16,826 nucleotides of DNA from Desulfobacterales bacterium CG23_combo_of_CG06-09_8_20_14_all_52_9 (GCA_002771315.1 PCSF01000101.1:31882-48707); one strand, 5' to 3'; counted from the stretch's first letter, positions 1 to 5,653 are shown. Made by a program: numbers and translations. The notes: generated by a model from the sequence alone, not told the origin.

Positions 1-468
1 CTCGGCATCTTCCACCGTGTTCACGGCCTTGCTTTTCGGCATGTCGATCCCCAGACGCTTCATGGTCTCCTTGAAAGCGGTTCGGTCTTCTCCCCGTTCG
101 ATGGCATCCACATTGACACCGATGACCTGAACGCCGTACTTTTCGAGCACACCGCTCCGATGGAGTTCAGATGTAAGATTCAAGCCAGACTGGCCCCCGA
201 GATTCGGAAGGACGGCGTCAGGCTTTTCCACGGCGATGATCTCGGTTAATGTTTTCAGGTTCAGCGGTTCGATATAGGTAACATCCGCCATTCCAGGATC
301 GGTCATGATGGTGGCCGGGTTGGAATTCACCAGGACAATCTCGTAGCCCAGGGATCTTATCGCCTTGCATGCTTGTGTCCCGGAATAATCGAACTCGCAG
401 GCCTGGCCGATGACGATGGGACCCGAGCCGATGATTAAAATCTTGTGGATATCCTTGCGCTTGAGCAT
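1..468 (-). CDS. carB: Carbamoyl-phosphate synthase large subunit, N-terminal part (partial)
   Basis: The gene runs off the left edge, leaving the first 156 codons. CarB makes carbamoyl phosphate from bicarbonate, ATP and ammonia delivered by CarA, feeding pyrimidine and arginine synthesis in the cytoplasm. The translated start, MLKRKDIHKILIIGSGPIVI, continues into the glycine-rich segment and then GQACEFDYSGTQACKA, the classic CarB N-terminus. Further on come VNSNPATIMTD, DVTYIEPL and GGQSGLN (usually GGQTALN in other CarB proteins). The ATG at 468-466 has a clean SD (AGGAG) 5-9 bases upstream. No frameshift is seen. The full protein is normally about 1,070 residues, so only the first preATP-grasp domain and the start of the ATP-grasp are here. 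It is divergent from the DUF4126 gene. Identity is secure. Confidence 0.97.
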   Translation of the reverse strand, partial: MLKRKDIHKILIIGSGPIVIGQACEFDYSGTQACKAIRSLGYEIVLVNSNPATIMTDPGMADVTYIEPLNLKTLTEIIAVEKPDAVLPNLGGQSGLNLTSELHRSGVLEKYGVQVIGVNVDAIERGEDRTAFKETMKRLGIDMPKSKAVNTVEDAE

Positions 469-614
469 CTTTTCTCCTGTTCCGGCAGATAAAATCGTGC
501 GGCTGGTTTTTTTATTCGGTACAAATCAACTTTTGCTTGCTAATTTAATCTACTCTTAAAATCAAGCACCAATATACGGAAGCGCCGGGCAGTTTCACCT
601 CCTATTGTTTTGTA

Positions 615-626
615 TCACACGTGTGA
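615..626. promoter_or_regulatory. 12-bp perfect palindrome, possible operator
   Basis: TCACACGTGTGA is a perfect inverted repeat with no loop. It lies in the divergent carB/DUF4126 region, about 36 bp before the -35 box of the plus-strand promoter and about 150 bp upstream of carB. Dyads of this length often bind homodimeric regulators, but the cognate protein is unknown and function is inferred. Confidence 0.35.
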
Positions 627-661
627 AAGCATCCACGACCTTCTGAAAATGTGTTTTTACA

Positions 662-691
662 TTGACTTTTTCTCGGATGCCGATACATAAT
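662..691 (+). promoter_or_regulatory. Sigma70-type promoter for the DUF4126 gene
   Basis: A -35 TTGACT (662-667) is followed by CATAAT (686-691, 18-bp spacer), or alternatively TACATA (684-689, 16-bp spacer). It is 125 bp upstream of the DUF4126 start. This is a sequence match only. Confidence 0.45.
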
Positions 692-728
692 ATTTAAATC
701 GATTCAAACATAAGCCAAAGCCGATACA
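679..728 (+). repeat. GCCGATACA direct repeat overlapping the promoter
   Basis: GCCGATACA occurs at 679-687 and again at 720-728. The start-to-start distance is 41 bp, close to four helical turns. The first copy overlaps the -10 region of the plus-strand promoter and the second lies just downstream of the expected transcription start. The arrangement suits a regulator binding two sites on one face of the helix, but could be chance. Confidence 0.35.
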
Positions 729-816
729 ACCCGATGACATCATGGGTTATTTTCCTGATTAAGGGGCTTGTCCCGCCTGGATAGCGGACATCCGGTGAAA
801 AAGGAGCGCCTCTTCG

Positions 817-1464
817 ATGGAACCACTTAATCATATCAGCAATATCATCGCCTTGAGCATGGGGGCGGCATGGGCCAGCGGAATCAATCTTTACGCCGCC
901 GTGTTGGTTTTGGGAATCTTAGGCCTCACCGGAAGCATCGTCCTTCCGCCGGACCTTACGATCTTGACTCATCCATTGGTGATGGGCGCTGCCGGGGTTA
1001 TGTACCTGGTGGAATTTTTCGCCGATAAGGTGCCCGGGGTGGATACGGCTTGGGACGGCATCCACACCTTCATCCGAATTCCTGCAGGAGCGCTGCTTGC
1101 CGCCGGTGCCGTGGGCCAATTCAACCCGGTTTTGGCCCTAGTCGCAGCCATATTGGGCGGCGGCCTAGCAGCCGCATCCCATGCTGCCAAGGCCGGATCT
1201 CGGGTCATGATCAACACATCCCCTGAACCGTTCACCAACTGGATCGCTTCCATCACCGAAGACATCGTCGTTGTTCTTGGCCTATGGACCGCCCTCAAGC
1301 ATCCCTGGATCTTCATGGTTTTATTGGTCCTCTTTATCCTGCTTCTCATTTGGCTCTTGCCCAAGCTCTGGAAGGGCGTGGTTAAAATTTTTGGAGCCAT
1401 CGGTCGTCTTTTTAAATCCAAGGAAGAAATTTCAACGGCCCCTCCCGGCCCCGGACCTCGTTGA
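817..1464 (+). CDS. DUF4126 family membrane protein
   Basis: The 215-residue protein is hydrophobic, with probable membrane segments near residues 10-40, 50-70, 88-120 and 160-185, and a basic C-terminal tail. The N-terminal pattern (SMGAAWASGINLYAAVLVLG), the charged motif FADKVPGVDTAWDG near 68-81, and a later HAAKAGSRVMINTSPEPFTN are characteristic of the DUF4126 family of inner-membrane proteins, whose function is unknown. The ATG at 817 is preceded by AAGGAG with 10-base spacing. It is probably monocistronic: carB is divergent, and the next gene is 205 bp downstream with its own promoter. No terminator hairpin was recognised in that gap. Confidence 0.85.
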   Translation: MEPLNHISNIIALSMGAAWASGINLYAAVLVLGILGLTGSIVLPPDLTILTHPLVMGAAGVMYLVEFFADKVPGVDTAWDGIHTFIRIPAGALLAAGAVGQFNPVLALVAAILGGGLAAASHAAKAGSRVMINTSPEPFTNWIASITEDIVVVLGLWTALKHPWIFMVLLVLFILLLIWLLPKLWKGVVKIFGAIGRLFKSKEEISTAPPGPGPR

Positions 1465-1599
1465 TCTTTTTCGTTCGGCAAAACAGGAACGTCCTCGCCC
1501 GGATCGATCGCTGAAGTTTGGGCCTTCGACCCTTATCCTCCTGCCGAGATTTTTCCTTCATCCAACCGGATAACGCCTCATTGTAATTTTGAACATATG

Positions 1600-1617
1600 G
1601 TCAATATTATTCTTGAC
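1600..1617. promoter_or_regulatory. Inverted repeat GTCAA-N8-TTGAC over the -35 box
   Basis: GTCAA (1600-1604) and TTGAC (1613-1617) form a dyad whose right arm is the -35 element of the following promoter. An operator here would block RNA polymerase. The DUF134 gene immediately downstream encodes an HTH protein, so autoregulation is a reasonable but unproven reading. Confidence 0.35.
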
Positions 1618-1644
1618 AATAACTTTTTTTTCTTAATGTATAGA
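1613..1644 (+). promoter_or_regulatory. Promoter for the first DUF134 gene
   Basis: A perfect -35 TTGACA (1613-1618) is followed by an AT-rich stretch with -10 candidates TGTATA (1637-1642, 18-bp spacer) or TATAGA (1639-1644, 20-bp spacer). It ends 25 bp before the TTG start. Confidence 0.5.
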
Positions 1645-1669
1645 TTGAAATTTTAAATGGAGGACCGCC

Positions 1670-2002
1670 TTGCCGAGACCCCGAAAATGCCGCCGGGTCA
1701 CCTTTTCGCCTGAAGTTCGATTCTTCAAGCCACAGGGGGTGCCCCTATCCACCCTGAAGGGAATTACACTCCCGTTGGAGGGCCTTGAGGCGCTGCGGCT
1801 TGCCGATGCCGAATCACTTGATCATGAAGCGGCAGCCGTTAAGATGGGCATTTCACGCCCGACATTTTCCCGGGTCCTTTCAGAGGCAAGAAGCCTGGTC
1901 GCTAGGGCACTGGTAAACGGTTGGGCTATCCGTATAGAAGGAGGAAATTATCGGATTGAGACGGAATCCGAACTTGAAAATAATACGCCTTTCCAGGGTT
2001 GA
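1670..2002 (+). CDS. DUF134 family DNA-binding protein
   Basis: This 110-residue protein belongs to the DUF134 family, small predicted DNA-binding proteins common in anaerobes. It shows the family N-terminus (MPRPRKCRRVTFSPEVRFFK) and the EGLEALRLADAESLDHEAAA segment leading into a sigma-region-4-like helix-turn-helix at about residues 48-80 (MGISRPTFSRVLSEAR). It then ends with the usual ALVNGWAIRIEGGNY strand. The start is TTG at 1670, chosen because GGAGG (1659-1663) lies 6 bases upstream and the family motif begins there. The nearby ATG at 1657 is out of frame. It is a paralogue of the DUF134 half of the 2617 gene. The gap to the next gene is 80 bp, so cotranscription is likely. A role as regulator of this locus is inferred from context. 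Confidence 0.88.
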   Translation: MPRPRKCRRVTFSPEVRFFKPQGVPLSTLKGITLPLEGLEALRLADAESLDHEAAAVKMGISRPTFSRVLSEARSLVARALVNGWAIRIEGGNYRIETESELENNTPFQG

Positions 2003-2082
2003 GGGCGATTCTATTCATTTTAAAATATTATATTTTTTTAATTGTTTAACTAACTTAACCGGGAAAGAAGGAGGTGATTTTG

Positions 2083-2271
2083 ATGCCACGAGGTGACGGG
2101 AAAGGACCCGAGGGAAAAGGACGGCCGGGAAAAGGGAGAGGCCCCTGCGGTCAAAAAGGATCCGGTTCTGGCAATCGACAAGGACAAGGTCAAAGATTGG
2201 GGATAAAACGACAGAACGGACAAAAAGGCGGAAAACCATCAAACAGCCGTTCGAGTGAAGACCAGTCATAA
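2083..2271 (+). CDS. Small basic Gly-rich protein (DUF5320-like N-terminus)
   Basis: The 62-residue protein begins MPRGDGKGPEGKGRPGKGRG, resembling the MPxGDGTGPxGxGPxTGRG start of DUF5320-type small proteins found beside NifX/DUF134 genes. The rest is low complexity: Gly, Lys, Arg, Gln and Ser, with 14 basic against 4 acidic residues, one Cys (residue 22), and no hydrophobic core or membrane segment. A near-perfect SD, AAGGAGGTGA (2068-2077), is placed 8 bases before the ATG at 2083, so the GTG at 2074, which lies inside the SD, is rejected. Function is unknown. The strong SD and family-like start argue for a real gene, and the composition suggests it is largely disordered. It is followed directly by a terminator-like RNA structure. 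Confidence 0.7.
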   Translation: MPRGDGKGPEGKGRPGKGRGPCGQKGSGSGNRQGQGQRLGIKRQNGQKGGKPSNSRSSEDQS

Positions 2272-2275
2272 AAGC

Positions 2276-2392
2276 GCAGCCGGGGTGTCTGAACCGATTG
2301 CATCGGTTTAAGACGTACTTCGATGTGAACACGGCATCCCCCCGACAAAAACGCCAAATTGTCAGGCACCCGGCTGCCATTATTTCTTTTTT
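2276..2392 (+). terminator. Large branched stem with T-run; terminator or structured RNA
   Basis: GCAGCCGGG (2276-2284) pairs with CCCGGCTGC (2369-2377). Past a one-base bulge (G2285), 2286-2292 pairs with 2362-2368 with one G-U, giving about 16 bp in all. The enclosed region holds a perfect hairpin, AACCGAT-TGC-ATCGGTT (2292-2308), so the last outer pair competes with it. A T-rich tail with six Ts (2387-2392) follows. It starts only 4 bases after the Gly-rich protein's stop codon. The simplest reading is a Rho-independent terminator with an unusually large internal domain, and an RNA element is possible. Confidence 0.55.
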
Positions 2393-2414
2393 AATCAAAT
2401 GCTCATAATCAGGG

Positions 2415-2443
2415 TTGACATTAAGTTCTTCAAGAGTTATTTT
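2415..2443 (+). promoter_or_regulatory. Promoter of the DUF134-NifX/ATPase operon
   Basis: TTGACA (2415-2420), a 17-bp spacer and TATTTT (2438-2443) form a good sigma70-type promoter. It sits after the upstream terminator-like structure and just before the MITE-like repeat, so a transcript from here would carry the repeat in its roughly 170-nt leader. Confidence 0.5.
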
Positions 2444-2571
2444 TGATGGCTTCGTAAAAAGCCGTCACCCCGTTGAAAAACGGGGTCCAAGGGTTTTATA
2501 AGTGCTTGAGAACACTGGATTCCGGCTTTCGCCGGAATGACGGAAAGAGAGTATTTTCGACTTTTTACGAA
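2443..2571. repeat. MITE-like repeat with 11-bp inverted ends
   Basis: TTCGTAAAAAG (2451-2461) and CTTTTTACGAA (2561-2571) are perfect inverted ends of a roughly 120-bp element. Inside are two strong hairpins: CCCCGTT-GAAA-AACGGGG (2468-2485) and ATTCCGGC-TTTC-GCCGGAAT (2519-2538). The left end shares 19 identical bases (2443-2461) with a second element at 7810-7828. It has no coding capacity. Such elements are frequent in deltaproteobacterial intergenic regions. Whether this one is mobile or exapted as a leader structure is not known. Confidence 0.75.
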
Positions 2572-2616
2572 TGAATCATTTTTAATCCATTAATTAAAAC
2601 TTAAAAGAGATGATTT

Positions 2617-3375
2617 ATGTCCAGACCCAAGAAATGCCGAGTGGTGTTTGGCTGCCCGGAGGTTCGATACTTCAAGCCCCGAGGCATTCCGATGAAGGAT
2701 CTCACCGAGGTCTACCTCACCCTCGAAGGGTATGAGGCGCTTCGGCTGGTGGACCTGGAAGGACTCGGACAAGAAGAGGCCGCCCGAAAAATGGCTGTTT
2801 CCCGGCAGACCTTTGGCAGGATTCTGGCCGATGCCCGCAGGTCCGTGTCCGAGGCCATCGTCAAAGGATTGGCCCTTCGGATTGAAGGGGGCGATTTTGC
2901 CTTTGCAGGAAAGGCGGATGCCGCCCAACCCAATGAGTCCGGGAAAGAATTTTCAGCAACCTCTAAACCCGACTTACCCACAACAACTCAAACAGGAGCT
3001 AACCTCATGAAAACGATTGCCGTCTCTGCAGAAGGACCATCTCTGGACGACCCGATAGATCCGCGTTTTGGGCGTGCGGCGGGCTTTTTGCTCGTCGATC
3101 CGGATACATTCGCCACGGAATATATCGACAACGGCGCCTCACAAGCCAAGGGTCAAGGCGCCGGAATCCAGGCAGTCGAAACGATAGCCCGTGCCGGGGC
3201 AAAGGTGGTTCTCACTGGATTTGTGGGACCTAATGCTTTTGGCGCCCTCAAGGCAACCGGCATTCAGGTGGGCCAAAATCTGGACGGCCTCACCGTTCGC
3301 CAGGCCGTTGAAAAATATAAGAAAAATGAGGTTACCATGTCTTCTGCACCCAATTCTCCGGGAGGCAAAAGATGA
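2617..3375 (+). CDS. DUF134-NifX/NifB-domain fusion protein
   Basis: The 252-residue protein has two parts. Residues 1 to about 97 are a DUF134 DNA-binding domain with the C-R-V-V-F-G-C-P-E-V-R-Y-F-K-P start and an HTH near 48-80. Residues 131 to about 240 are a dinitrogenase iron-molybdenum cofactor (NifX/NifB-C/NafY-type) domain, with MKTIAVSAEG, DPRFGRAAGFLLVD, the GQGAGIQAVE segment and VVLTGFVGPNAFGALK. They are joined by a Ser/Thr/Pro-rich linker (about 100-130). The NifX fold binds metal-sulfur clusters, so a cluster-sensing regulator is an attractive inference. The ATG at 2617 has only a weak SD-like AAGAGA. A second SD and ATG lie inside the frame at 2995-3009. The stop overlaps the next gene by 4 bp (ATGA). 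Confidence 0.85.
   Translation: MSRPKKCRVVFGCPEVRYFKPRGIPMKDLTEVYLTLEGYEALRLVDLEGLGQEEAARKMAVSRQTFGRILADARRSVSEAIVKGLALRIEGGDFAFAGKADAAQPNESGKEFSATSKPDLPTTTQTGANLMKTIAVSAEGPSLDDPIDPRFGRAAGFLLVDPDTFATEYIDNGASQAKGQGAGIQAVETIARAGAKVVLTGFVGPNAFGALKATGIQVGQNLDGLTVRQAVEKYKKNEVTMSSAPNSPGGKR
2995..3009 (+). promoter_or_regulatory. Internal ribosome binding site and ATG within the fusion
   Basis: GGAG (2995-2998) lies 8 bases before an in-frame ATG (3007) that is codon 131, exactly at the start of the NifX domain. Translation from it would give a free 122-residue NifX-type protein. The sequence GGAGCTAA here is identical to the SD region of the separate NifX gene at 5187-5194, suggesting the two share a common ancestral leader. 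Confidence 0.55.
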
Positions 3376-4259
3376 TCGTGTCGGTGGCCAGCGGAAAGGG
3401 AGGAACCGGAAAGACAACGGTTGCTGCCGCCCTCGCATCAGTTTGGAATGCGCCCCTGGACGCCATGGATCTGGATGTAGAAGCGCCTAATCTGCACCTG
3501 TTTTTAAACCCTAAAATCAAGGATTGCAGGATCGCCAATATCGAGATCCCTGTCGTCGATGAGGCCCGGTGCACCCATTGCCGGATGTGCTCGGAGCTGT
3601 GCCAATTCAAGGCCATCAGCGACCTGGGCCGCATCCTTTTGATCTTCCCGGAAATGTGCCACGGATGTGGCGGATGTATCACCGTATGCCCGGAAAAGGC
3701 CTTGAAACCCGGAACCCGTGAACTGGGGGAAATCTGCTGGGGACATGCCGGAGAGCAGGACTTTTTCATGGGACGATTGCGGATCGGGGAGGCCATGAGT
3801 CCCCCTCTCATGCGGGAGGTCAAAAGCTATCGTAAAAAATTGCGGGGGAGAGAAGATCGGGACTTGATCATCGATGCCCCGCCGGGAACCAGTTGCCCGG
3901 CCATCAATGCCGTCATGGACAGTGATGTCATTTGCCTGGTCACCGAACCCACACCGTTTGGTCTCTACGATCTGAAACTGGCCGTTGAAGCCTTCAGACC
4001 CCTGGGACCGCCGATGGGGGTCGTGGTCAATCGGGACGGAATCGGAAATGATGCGGTCCTTGATTTCTGCAGTCAAGAAGGCCTTCCGGTTTTGACCAAA
4101 ATACCCTTTTCGCGCCGTTTGGCCGAAGCCTATTCCGATGGTCGGGTGATCACCCAGGCCGCACCGGAACTGACGCCCCTTTTCAAGGATCTTGCCGAAA
4201 AGCTGCGGCAATTGAGCCGGGCGAGTTCGCCGGCAAAGGAGGCGACTTCCCATGCATGA
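3372..4259 (+). CDS. MinD/Mrp-like P-loop ATPase with two [4Fe-4S] motifs (first of pair)
   Basis: This 295-residue SIMIBI-class ATPase has a ferredoxin insertion. Visible motifs are a deviant Walker A (SGKGGTGKTT, residues 7-16), a switch I/A' segment (MDLDVEAPNLHL, 32-43), two CxxCxxCxxxC clusters (Cys 67/70/73/77 and 96/99/102/106), and a Walker B-like IDAPPGTSCP (167-176). The VTEPTPFGLYDL segment is typical of this subfamily. It is predicted to be a cytosolic, ATP-dependent protein loading or inserting metal-sulfur clusters, with a NifX/ORP-type partner. Homologues are paired in Desulfovibrio orange-protein loci. The start codon overlaps the fusion gene's stop, and the 3' end overlaps the second ATPase by 8 bp, implying translational coupling. 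The catalytic and cluster residues are all present. The exact cargo is unknown. Confidence 0.9.
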   Translation: MIVSVASGKGGTGKTTVAAALASVWNAPLDAMDLDVEAPNLHLFLNPKIKDCRIANIEIPVVDEARCTHCRMCSELCQFKAISDLGRILLIFPEMCHGCGGCITVCPEKALKPGTRELGEICWGHAGEQDFFMGRLRIGEAMSPPLMREVKSYRKKLRGREDRDLIIDAPPGTSCPAINAVMDSDVICLVTEPTPFGLYDLKLAVEAFRPLGPPMGVVVNRDGIGNDAVLDFCSQEGLPVLTKIPFSRRLAEAYSDGRVITQAAPELTPLFKDLAEKLRQLSRASSPAKEATSHA

Positions 4260-5142
4260 AATCGTCATCATCAGCGGAAAAGGGGGAACCGGAAAAACCT
4301 CTTTGATGGGGGCATTCGCCCATTTGGCTTTAAATCTCATCGTATGCGATCTGGATGTTGATGCCCCGGACCTGCACATGCTTTTGCACCCTGAAAATGA
4401 AACATCCGAGGATTTCTTTTCAGGACACGAGGCGATCATCGAAGAGGAAAATTGTACGGGCTGCGGTCTGTGCGCCGATCTTTGTCGGTTCAACGCCATC
4501 TATTCGAAAGCTGGGGTTTTTTCCGTAAATCCGCTAAAATGCGAGGGCTGCAAGGTATGTGTCACCTTTTGCCCGGAAAAAGCTATCGCCTTTCCGGAAA
4601 GGCATTGCGGAAAATGGTATATCGCCTCCACCCGTTTTGGACCCATGGTACACGCCAAGCTTTTCCCGGGAGCGGAGAATTCCGGCAAACTGGTGGCTTT
4701 GCTCAGGCAGAAGGCCCGAGAACTGGCACAGTCCCGGGGGATGAATTTGATTCTGTGCGACGGTCCCCCGGGGATCGGGTGCCCGGTCATCAGTTCCTTA
4801 ACCGGAACGGGAACGGCCGTTCTCATTACGGAACCGACCCCTTCGGGAATACACGACCTCAAGCGTGTCGCAGAACTATGCCGGCATTTTAAGATACCGG
4901 CTGCGGTCATTATCAATAAATCCGACTTGAACCCTCGTGTTGCGGGTGATATCAAAACCTGGTGTTTGGCCGACGGGTGGGTGATTGCAGGAGAAATTCC
5001 CTATGACATGGCGGTGACTGAGGCCATGGTAAACGGCCAGGTCCTCACTGAGTACCTTCCATCGAATTCTCTCATGCGTATCGCCATCCAGGACGCATGG
5101 AAAAGAATTGAGTCCATGATTCAAGCACAACGGGCCGCATGA
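4252..5142 (+). CDS. MinD/Mrp-like P-loop ATPase with two [4Fe-4S] motifs (second of pair)
   Basis: The 296-residue protein is a diverged paralogue of the preceding ATPase with the same architecture. It has Walker A SGKGGTGKTS (8-17), CDLDVDAPDLHM (32-43), Cys 68/71/74/78 and 97/100/103/107 in two ferredoxin-type motifs, then a CDGPPGIGCP Walker B and VLITEPTPSGIHDL. The pair probably works as a heterodimer, since MinD/Mrp/NifH relatives are dimers with composite active sites. Heterodimerisation is inferred from adjacency and an 8-bp gene overlap. The ATG at 4252 is preceded by AAAGGAGG at about 4237-4243, inside the previous gene. No residue needed for nucleotide or cluster binding appears lost. 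It is followed after 58 bp by a NifX-family gene that may be its client. Confidence 0.9.
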   Translation: MHEIVIISGKGGTGKTSLMGAFAHLALNLIVCDLDVDAPDLHMLLHPENETSEDFFSGHEAIIEEENCTGCGLCADLCRFNAIYSKAGVFSVNPLKCEGCKVCVTFCPEKAIAFPERHCGKWYIASTRFGPMVHAKLFPGAENSGKLVALLRQKARELAQSRGMNLILCDGPPGIGCPVISSLTGTGTAVLITEPTPSGIHDLKRVAELCRHFKIPAAVIINKSDLNPRVAGDIKTWCLADGWVIAGEIPYDMAVTEAMVNGQVLTEYLPSNSLMRIAIQDAWKRIESMIQAQRAA

Positions 5143-5170
5143 TGCCGGCATGTTTTATGTCATTTTATCC

Positions 5171-5190
5171 TATAATTTCTTTGAAAGGAG
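5171..5190 (+). promoter_or_regulatory. TATAAT box and SD before the second NifX gene
   Basis: A perfect TATAAT (5171-5176) lies 24 bp before the ATG at 5201, but no good -35 sits 16-18 bp upstream. AAAGGAG (5184-5190) is the SD, 10 bases from the ATG. A 10-bp palindrome, ATGCCGGCAT, lies at 5142-5151. The gene may therefore have its own start site as well as readthrough from the ATPases. Confidence 0.35.
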
Positions 5191-5200
5191 CTAATTTTTC

Positions 5201-5596
5201 ATGAATACCGTCGTTGCTGTACCCTCTTTATCTCCGGGCGGCCTGGAGGCCCCCATCAGCGCCCATTTCGGGCATTGCGAAATCTATACTCTGCTCACCC
5301 TGGAGCAGGGAGTTGTCAAGGATGTTCGGGTGATCCCTAATGTACCCCATCAGCAGGGAGGCTGCATGGCGCCGGTGAATCATCTGGCGGACCACGGCGT
5401 CCAGGTCCTCATTGCCGGCGGCATGGGGATGCGACCCCTGATGGGATTCCAGCAGGTGGGCATCGACGTCTTTCACTGTGGTGATACCCGATCCGTCGGA
5501 GAGGCCATTACCGCCTGGATTCAGGGGATGCTGCCCCAGTTCGGACAGACGCATACCTGCGGTGGGGGAGAAAATCACTCCCATCACCCTCATTGA
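5201..5596 (+). CDS. NifX/NifB-type cluster-binding domain protein with His-rich tail (ORP-like)
   Basis: The 131-residue protein is a single dinitrogenase iron-molybdenum cofactor biosynthesis domain (residues 3 to about 110). Family features are APISAHFGHCEIYTLL, VPHQQGGCMAPVNHLADHGV and VLIAGGMGMRPLMGFQQVGIDVF. This family includes NifX, NafY, NifB C-termini and the Mo/Cu-containing orange protein of Desulfovibrio. After the domain, residues 118-131 form a tail with five His and one Cys, a plausible metal-binding site. There are further Cys at 26, 55 and 93. It is paralogous to the C-terminal domain of the fusion at 2617. Its place after two ferredoxin-containing ATPases suggests it carries or receives a metal-sulfur cluster. 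Nitrogen fixation is not implied, as no nif structural genes are present. Confidence 0.85.
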   Translation: MNTVVAVPSLSPGGLEAPISAHFGHCEIYTLLTLEQGVVKDVRVIPNVPHQQGGCMAPVNHLADHGVQVLIAGGMGMRPLMGFQQVGIDVFHCGDTRSVGEAITAWIQGMLPQFGQTHTCGGGENHSHHPH

Positions 5597-5634
5597 AAGA
5601 GTGTCTTTGCATCCATAATGCTCGGGGGCGCCCT

Positions 5635-5653
5635 CCATCTCCAGATGGGCTTT
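5635..5653 (+). terminator. Weak terminator-like hairpin after the NifX gene
   Basis: CCATC-TCCA-GATGG (5635-5648) is followed by GC and TTT. It is short, with a poor T-run, but is the only stem seen after the 5596 stop. The rest of 5597-5824 shows no recognisable gene or repeat. Confidence 0.25.

Larger units (their letters stand above)
469..816. other. Divergent intergenic region between carB and the DUF4126 gene
   Basis: This 348-bp region has no convincing gene. It holds a 12-bp perfect palindrome, a plus-strand promoter and a GCCGATACA direct repeat, each listed separately. On the minus strand a perfect SD-like AGGAGGTGA lies at 603-595 in the carB leader. The only frame it could serve is a 17-codon one that opens with a GTG inside the SD itself (598-596) and ends with TAA at 547-545, so it is not called as a gene. 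A weak hairpin with AACCC/GGGTT arms lies at 728-748. No clear sigma70 promoter for carB was found. Confidence 0.6.

Noticed and set aside
969..1481. 170-codon minus-strand frame antisense to the DUF4126 gene
   Set aside because: It is a shadow of a clear family member with an SD; it has no SD itself and no recognisable motifs.
2443..2465. Sigma54-type promoter upstream of the DUF134-NifX operon
   Set aside because: The best GG...GC pair (2448-2462) has 11 bases between GG and GC instead of the required 10, and lies inside the repeat's end.
1670..5596. Nitrogen-fixation cluster
   Set aside because: NifX-type domains are present, but there is no nifH, nifD, nifK, nifE or nifN gene; the ATPases have MinD/Mrp features with ferredoxin inserts, unlike NifH.
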